A DNA stretch of 64,000 nt from Sipunculus nudus. Lineage: Eukaryota; Annelida; Sipuncula; Golfingiida; Sipunculidae. The position numbers and the translations under genes were made by a program. The stretch spans positions 88,363,142 to 88,427,141 of the forward strand of contig CM049306.1 in the NCBI GenBank assembly GCA_026874595.1, written 5' to 3'. Shown piece by piece: positions 58,608 to 64,000 of the stretch (position 1 is the stretch's first letter; each line of letters begins with the position of its first letter). The notes under the pieces were generated by a model. That model saw nothing but the letters and a program-made list of their open reading frames with translations. It had not been told where the DNA came from and ran no database searches.

Positions 58608-58680
58608 AAAGGCGCCTGTGGGGAATCAAACCAGGGACCTTCAGTCCCACAGCCCATGCAACGCCTTAAACGCTTGGCAT
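58608..58680 (-). repeat. tRNA-related SINE head fragment
   Basis: The minus strand contains a B box in 'ccctggtttgattccccac' (about 58617-58635), preceded by 'ggcgttgcatgggctgtgg', an A-box-like region at reduced match. The cloverleaf does not close properly, so this is a tRNA-derived fragment rather than a tRNA gene. Confidence 0.4.
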
Positions 58681-58794
58681 CAGCATCAGAAACCTTGACA
58701 CACTCGTCCAAAACGTTTGAATCGCATTTCTAACAGCCCGCACATAGCATACATATGCAACATATTATTATCATACTTATATTAGACTTATTTT

Positions 58795-58945
58795 ATTCAT
58801 ATATTATAATAATTCTTATTTTTATTTTATTTATTATAATTAATATTAATGTTATTTTACCTTTCATATTATGATAATTATAATTATAATTATTATTATT
58901 ATTTTTGATGATGATGATTACGATTATTATTATTATTATATCTAA
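58795..58945. repeat. AT-rich (TTA)n/(TAA)n low-complexity tract
   Basis: Imperfect tta/ata repeats with a 'gatgatgatgat' interruption. The Ile/Asn-rich minus-strand ORF is an artefact. Confidence 0.9.
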
Positions 58946-59348
58946 TATATTAGAAATGTACTGACAATATAACTCTAAATAGGGAAGCAGACCGATGGGA
59001 ACAGAACACAAGATATAATGCGTTCTACCTTTCTGATATGTTAACCCCTGGGACAGAGGAATTGTATAATTAATAGTCATTGATTGGAGTGCCCTCAGTG
59101 GCTCTGTCCCAGGAGGGTATGACGAATGAACAATGAAACGGAGCCAAGGTTAACCCTGGAATCAGCCAAGCATTCATGTTGGTTAATTATCTATATATAA
59201 CCATCATTAAGTGTGTAAAGGTCATCGGACCCTTATGTCTGTGCGGTACTTTTTTAATACTGCAGCAGTACAAATTTTTTGTTGAAAATTAACACATAAT
59301 CTTACTCGAATGTCATCCTGATGATCCCCATCGCGTTTCACCAAATAT

Positions 59349-59351
<3 letters not shown>

Positions 59352-59402
<51 letters not shown>

Positions 59403-59457
59403 GTCTTTATCTCTGTCTCTCTGTCTCTGTCTCTCTGTCTCTCTCTGTCTTTGTCTC
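59352..59457. repeat. (CT)n microsatellite with degenerate tail
   Basis: About 46 bp of pure CT, then interrupted ctctgtctctct units. Confidence 0.95.
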
Positions 59458-59459
59458 CC

Positions 59460-60955
59460 TTACTTTTCTGTTGATCAGGAATAGTCTTTTTAGTGCGTTT
59501 TAAACCGCAAACAATATTTTGGTGAATGTACTACATGTATGAGTTTTCACTCTGCCACCCTACATAAGGTGGTATTCAAAGTCCATACAAAATAATAATA
59601 TAAAAATAATAAAATGTTCTTCTGTTATGACAGATGACTGGAGCACATATGATCTAATCTTTTATCTAGATCTATTTACCGTTAGCTTCCCAATGCTGCT
59701 TTTCTCTGCCAAATCGTTGGATCATGTTAACTAAAGATGGATTGACATAAAGGGACTTATTCACATTCCAGGTATGATATATATACTCGAATTATAGCAT
59801 TTTCTACTTACAATATCATGGTATCTGCTACGATTTTGTATTAAGACCGTATGCTTACTCCTGTGCAAAAAAAAAAAGAAAAAAACTTTAACCGGGCTCG
59901 TTCAGTGGTACCAAATAAAAACAAAGGACCCATGGGTCACGGCGCTCAGCTGTTATATATGATGAAAAAATATGATTTGGAAATGAAGCACATGATGGTT
60001 TTGTGTGGTAATAAATATAAGCTATATTATGAGTTGTTGGTGTTTAGCTTATGCATGATTTTGATAGTATCTTTGGAGATAGGGAAGAGGATTGATTTCA
60101 TTTATTTAATTAACAAATGGAGTGCTATTGTCACACAGATTTTGACTTGGCCATATAACTTATAAGCAGCACATATAATATAAGAGTTTAACTATTTATT
60201 AAAATTTAATGACAAATATTGTGCCAAATATAATTTTTATTAAAAATAATAAGAGAATCATATGATTTTTTAAAATAAAATATAACTGAAATAATTATTA
60301 AAATATTATAATAGAATATATTCATGAATGCATTCATGAATACATTTTGAAAGTATTTGCACTGGTATTCAAATACTTTCTTAATTCCCATTCTCATGCA
60401 ATAAATTTTATTATGGAGTACATATTCATATTCGTTTTCAAAAACATTTGCAAAGTATTGTCTTGTATTTATTCAATTTTAGCCAAATAATGATGTTGCG
60501 AATCCAGAATATAAAAAATTCACAAATTTAAATAATAACCATAAGTACCTGGTTTTATGGCTTTTATTTATATTAAAAAAATAAATGTAATATATTAACT
60601 TAGGACTACTTTCACATCAATCTACACACTAGACACAGTAGGAATCTAGGTTAATATTATTAACTGCATCTTTGTCTATCATTAATTTCCTTCATTTGAT
60701 CCCTAATGATTAGTAATGAATACTATGATTCATTTTGTTATAATTAAAATTGAACTGAAAAATACCATAGGTGACTGCATAGTGTTATTTGGAATACGTG
60801 ACATTCTATCCATCCATACAAGATTCTTACATCATCAGTAACTGCAAGTTAATTTCCTGTTACTTATCAACTAACAAATTCCCTTTCTATTAATTTTTCT
60901 TTAATTTGTTATTAAAAGCCAATAAAATTTATTAATTTATTGTTTATTGTTATGT
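59460..60955. other. No supported genes
   Basis: Very AT-rich. The ORF at 59851-60165 begins in a poly-A stretch and has no recognisable domain. Confidence 0.45.
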
Positions 60956-61239
60956 TTTTGGTCAAAACAACTACTAGATGAGTTGGGTTGGTCACCTGGA
61001 TCAACTGTGGCTGGCCATAAACTGCCTGGCTGCCCCAGTGTATGCCTCGCCTCATGCGTGCATAATTTGCTGAAAGGTCAACAAAGTCAACATACAGGTA
61101 ACTGAAGAGGGGCTGGGTAAAGCCAGTGTCTGACTTGGTCTCATAAAAACATTAATAAAAGCTACATTTTTTTTACCAATTTCTTTCAGCTTTATAAACT
61201 TAAAAGCTGAAATCCTAATGTGTGCATGATATGAAAACT

Positions 61240-62490
61240 ATATCAACAGTGCTCACAGGAAAAAAAATCATGCCATGGTCTAAGTTGGGCAAAATTTAAG
61301 GTACTAATTTTATATTTATACTAATAACTTATAAAATATGAAAAATTCAGAACTAATTTTTTGTATTCAATTGAATCTTGATTAAATAATGTTATATCCC
61401 TGACAACAAATCTCTAGCTTCAGCAATCCTCTTGTTAAGGGAGTAAATATATTCCTTGATTTTTTACAAAGTGCATTATGTTTGGGCCCATAACTTAAAA
61501 CAGTTACGCAATACTGACACCATTTCTGGCATGTGCATAGCAAATGTATAGAAAAATATGTATATTATATATGATCAAAGTCAGATCAGTGGTTTTGATA
61601 TTAGGCAGTCTTGAAGTGTAACAATGGGGGTTTTAATGGAGAAATGAAGTTTTTCATTAATATCTCGAAAGAATAAAGTACTATTGACAAATTTCTTGGC
61701 ATGGTAGGGGATTTTGGAGACAACTTACTGTATGCTTAATTTTTAGGAACGGAGAGCTAAAGCTGGGGAGCTGTGCTCTAGCAAACTGCTTAACACTAGC
61801 TTGATGTAAACAATATGTGACATGTTGCTTGAAAACTTGAAAGAAATCTACTGTTTCAAATTTTTGGTGTTATCAGATAAAATGCTAACAAAAACATGCT
61901 GTGAAAATTAAATCCACAGCAGTTACAGGAAAAAAAGTGCCATGGTCAAAGTTGGGCAAAATTTAAAGTACCATTTTTTTATTTTTGCTAACATTTTAAA
62001 AACATTTAAAGATTTTGATCTAATTTTGGGTATACAATTTAATTTTGATTAATTGAAGTTATATTACTGGAAAAAAAAGTCCTTAGGTTTAACATGTTTT
62101 GTGTTAAGTGATCAAATATATTTCTGATTTTTTACAAAATGCTTTGTTTTGGCCCATAACTTTTTAAAATTATACAATACAGACCTAATTTCTTGCATGT
62201 ACATAGGAAATATATAGAGAAATATTTATGGTAAATATGAGGAAAAAAACAGTGGTTTTGATATTAGGCAGTCCGGAAGTGTGAAAATAGTTTTTAACAA
62301 AAAAAAAATTGAGGTTTTTCCTTAATTTCTTAATGAACGAATTCGCAAAGACCAAGTTTTCGGCTTGGTAGGAGATCTTGGGGACATAATGCCAAATTTT
62401 GGATTCAACATCTACGGACGGACGAACAGACGAAGGGACGGACGGACAGACGGACGGTCGACGGACAATGGACCACGACTATAGCTCAGA

Positions 62491-62495
<5 letters not shown>
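61240..62495 (-). mobile_element. Related 'tagctca' family element, inverted, with two inner modules
   Basis: Its terminus on the minus strand (62495 inward) reads 'tcatctgagctatagtcgtgg', then 'ccattgtccgtcgaccgtcc', like 5993-6030. Two ~660-bp modules (about 61262-61740 and 61930-62410) share 'tgccatggtc.aagttgggc' with 'aaaattta', 'ggcccataac', 'cagtggttttgatattaggc' with 'agtc', and 'ggcttggtaggagatcttgg'. The interior differs from the 6-kb copy, so only the terminus is shared. The left boundary is uncertain. Confidence 0.6.

Positions 62496-62551
<56 letters not shown>
62492..62551. repeat. (TA)n(GA)n compound microsatellite
   Basis: TA to about 62527, then AG to 62551, between the 'tagctca' element and the SINE-like repeat. 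Confidence 0.95.
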
Positions 62552-62935
62552 TGGAAATAGTATACACAGAAAAGTCGGTTCACTGAAGGTTTGAATCAAA
62601 CCCTTGGTTTCAGATATCCGGTCGGGTGCTACAACCAATTGGCTACTCAAGATTCCCTTCCCCTCTGTGTATTTGCACACTTCTATCGGATCCAGCGATA
62701 CTGACGTCATAGTCTCACCCACTACATGTGTTGGCACGGCGACTTTGCATGCCTTAGAGAGAACTAATGGCCTTATATGGTGTGCGGCATATATTATATA
62801 TAGATGTAAGAATAGCCATGCTGGTTCATTGTATATAGATGGAAATGGTATACACAAAAAAGGCGGTTCATTGAATGTGGAATCGAACCCACGAACTACC
62901 GTGACGTCACCCTTGGCTACGCCCCTTCACAAGTG
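62552..62935 (-). mobile_element. Two tandem tRNA-derived SINE heads, 287 bp apart
   Basis: Both units share 'atggaaat.gtatacaca' at 62552 and 62839, then '.ggcggttca'. In unit one the minus strand has an A-box-like 'tagccaattggttgtagcac' (about 62624-62645) and a B box 'gggtttgattcaaacc' (about 62588-62604). In unit two, 'gtagccaagggtgacgtcac' and 'gtgggttcgattccac' (62877-62892). Spacing is tRNA-like but the cloverleafs are degenerate. A 176-codon plus-strand ORF crosses both units and is not a gene. Confidence 0.65.
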
Positions 62936-62939
62936 TACT

Positions 62940-64000
62940 GATTACTTTAACACAGAATTACGTTTATCATTGGCTAAATGGAAAGAGCGAGTTAGTGTGT
63001 CTGGAGGAATTTGCTGCGAAAGTTATATACTCTGCAAAAATCAATATCCGTATTACTGTAAATGTTTATGTACGTTTAATTATATAAACTACTTGCACAC
63101 GGTGTGGATGGTGGCCGGTATCTATCGCATTTAATAATTTATAGCACGGGTTGATCCACAGGTGTGGAACTCAGGGAGTCTGATTCAGGTTTCGATTGAG
63201 GATTACCCCATTTACAGAGGATCAGAATATTGATACATATATATTGATGGGGTAGAGGTCCTCCCCCATATAAACCGTTATTAATATGCCCGTTTGTGCC
63301 CTTTCAAAATCATATGTACACCTTCACGAGTGACAACTTTTTCTTGCACAAATTGTATTAAAAACTGTTTTTACATGCATGAATAGATTAACAAAGCCTA
63401 CGTGCACGCTTGGGCTTTTAGAAACGTCCTCGATGTTTCACCAAGCTATCAACAATATTTTACCTCTGATTGTCCGTGATGCTCCATCATCAGTTCGTGG
63501 TGACATAATAGTGACTGTGTCAGATTAATATGATTTTTGCCAAAGCAAATGTAAATGAAGAGAGATGGAGTTCCTTTTAAATAAATAATCTGGTCATCCA
63601 GGTAAAATCCAGGCTTTTAATAAATAGTGAATTAGCAACGCCAAAAACATTTCTGACTTCAGTGCTTCACTTGCATAATGAGGAAAAAGATGCAACCAAA
63701 TGCAGTGATCCGTAACACAAATATAGTGAGCAAAGGCTACCTATATTTATTCTATGAAACACTTAGTGTGGGGGGGATATATAAAAGTTAGATTTAATTG
63801 ACAAGGGTCGAAACTGATTTTTGATGGCTCTAGCAAGGATCCATATAAAAAACAACTTATATATTCACAAAATGATATAAAAATCTGGACAGTCAGAATA
63901 TATTTTTTATATTAGTCAGTCAATCTCACACTCAAATTATTTCAACAATGACTGAGTGACAGTCTAAAACATTTTTCAGAACAATGTATATTGTAATTTT
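62940..64000. other. No recognisable feature
   Basis: AT-rich sequence to the window end, with no supported gene or repeat. Confidence 0.45.

Noticed and set aside
58608-58680. Intact tRNA gene on the minus strand
   Set aside because: The B box is good but acceptor and D stems do not pair; a SINE head is more likely.
59321-59503. Leu/Ser-rich ORF
   Set aside because: Translation of the (CT)n microsatellite.
62604-63134. 176-codon plus-strand ORF
   Set aside because: It crosses both tRNA-derived SINE heads and shows no domain; the SINE structure explains the sequence.

Overview
This is eukaryotic, AT-rich, gene-poor DNA, most likely from a bivalve mollusc. I infer this from the repeat families: modules opening with 'tagctcagctga...tttgtccgtcgtc', a roughly 285-bp family carrying 'aggtcaaaggtcaaggtca', and another ending in 'cacaggttcgcattaggcc'. 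Long (TA)n tracts, intron-like AT-rich sequence and the absence of long host ORFs fit as well. I see no bacterial gene, rRNA, intact tRNA or CRISPR array. No complete host gene is visible. The best host candidate is one possible first coding exon (51880-51910: Kozak-like start followed by a GTAAGT donor).

Most recognisable content is mobile DNA, nearly all of it dead. 0.2-4 kb: two copies of a long non-coding repeat with 11-bp inverted ends; a third lies at 28.7-30.4 kb. 4.2-5.4 kb: the 3' end of a Penelope-like retroelement on the minus strand, with a broken GIY-YIG endonuclease and a well-formed hammerhead ribozyme near a (TA)n tract. 6-7.2, 8.6-9, 11.2, 34.7 and 61-62.5 kb: members of the 'tagctca' family. 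9.1-10.2 kb: the 'aggtca' tandem family. 13.6-14.8 kb: a MITE pair tandemly duplicated as a 614-bp block, with a solo copy at 53.6 kb. 15.4 kb: a LINE reverse-transcriptase scrap. 18.0-20.2 kb: a decayed LINE on the minus strand lying between two (TA)n tracts. 20.6-22.3 kb: an 852-bp tandem duplication. 38.1-39.3 kb: a non-autonomous Tc1/mariner/pogo-type element with TA target duplication.

43.15-50.55 kb is a clear three-level nest. A tRNA-derived SINE is split by an LTR retrotransposon (43236-50375, minus strand, 4-bp target duplication AGTG). Its 5' LTR is in turn split by a hAT-type MITE (49415-49775, perfect 8-bp duplication CAGTAAAA). The retrotransposon has gypsy-type proteins, but its domains run gag, protease, integrase, reverse transcriptase, RNase H. 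That is the copia-like order of Gmr1-type gypsy elements. Its gag has a SCAN-like core and its primer-binding site matches the tRNA-Pro type. It is broken by frameshifts, stops and a deletion in the integrase core.

56.2-57.05 kb is a hAT-like MITE containing a perfect 172-bp palindrome whose arms each encode a hammerhead-like motif and run straight into (TA)n. The main unusual signals are the Gmr1-like element with its nested history, the two hammerhead loci near (TA)n tracts, and nuclear-receptor DR1-type sites built into the 'aggtca' tandem family. All calls come from reading the sequence; no database search was possible.
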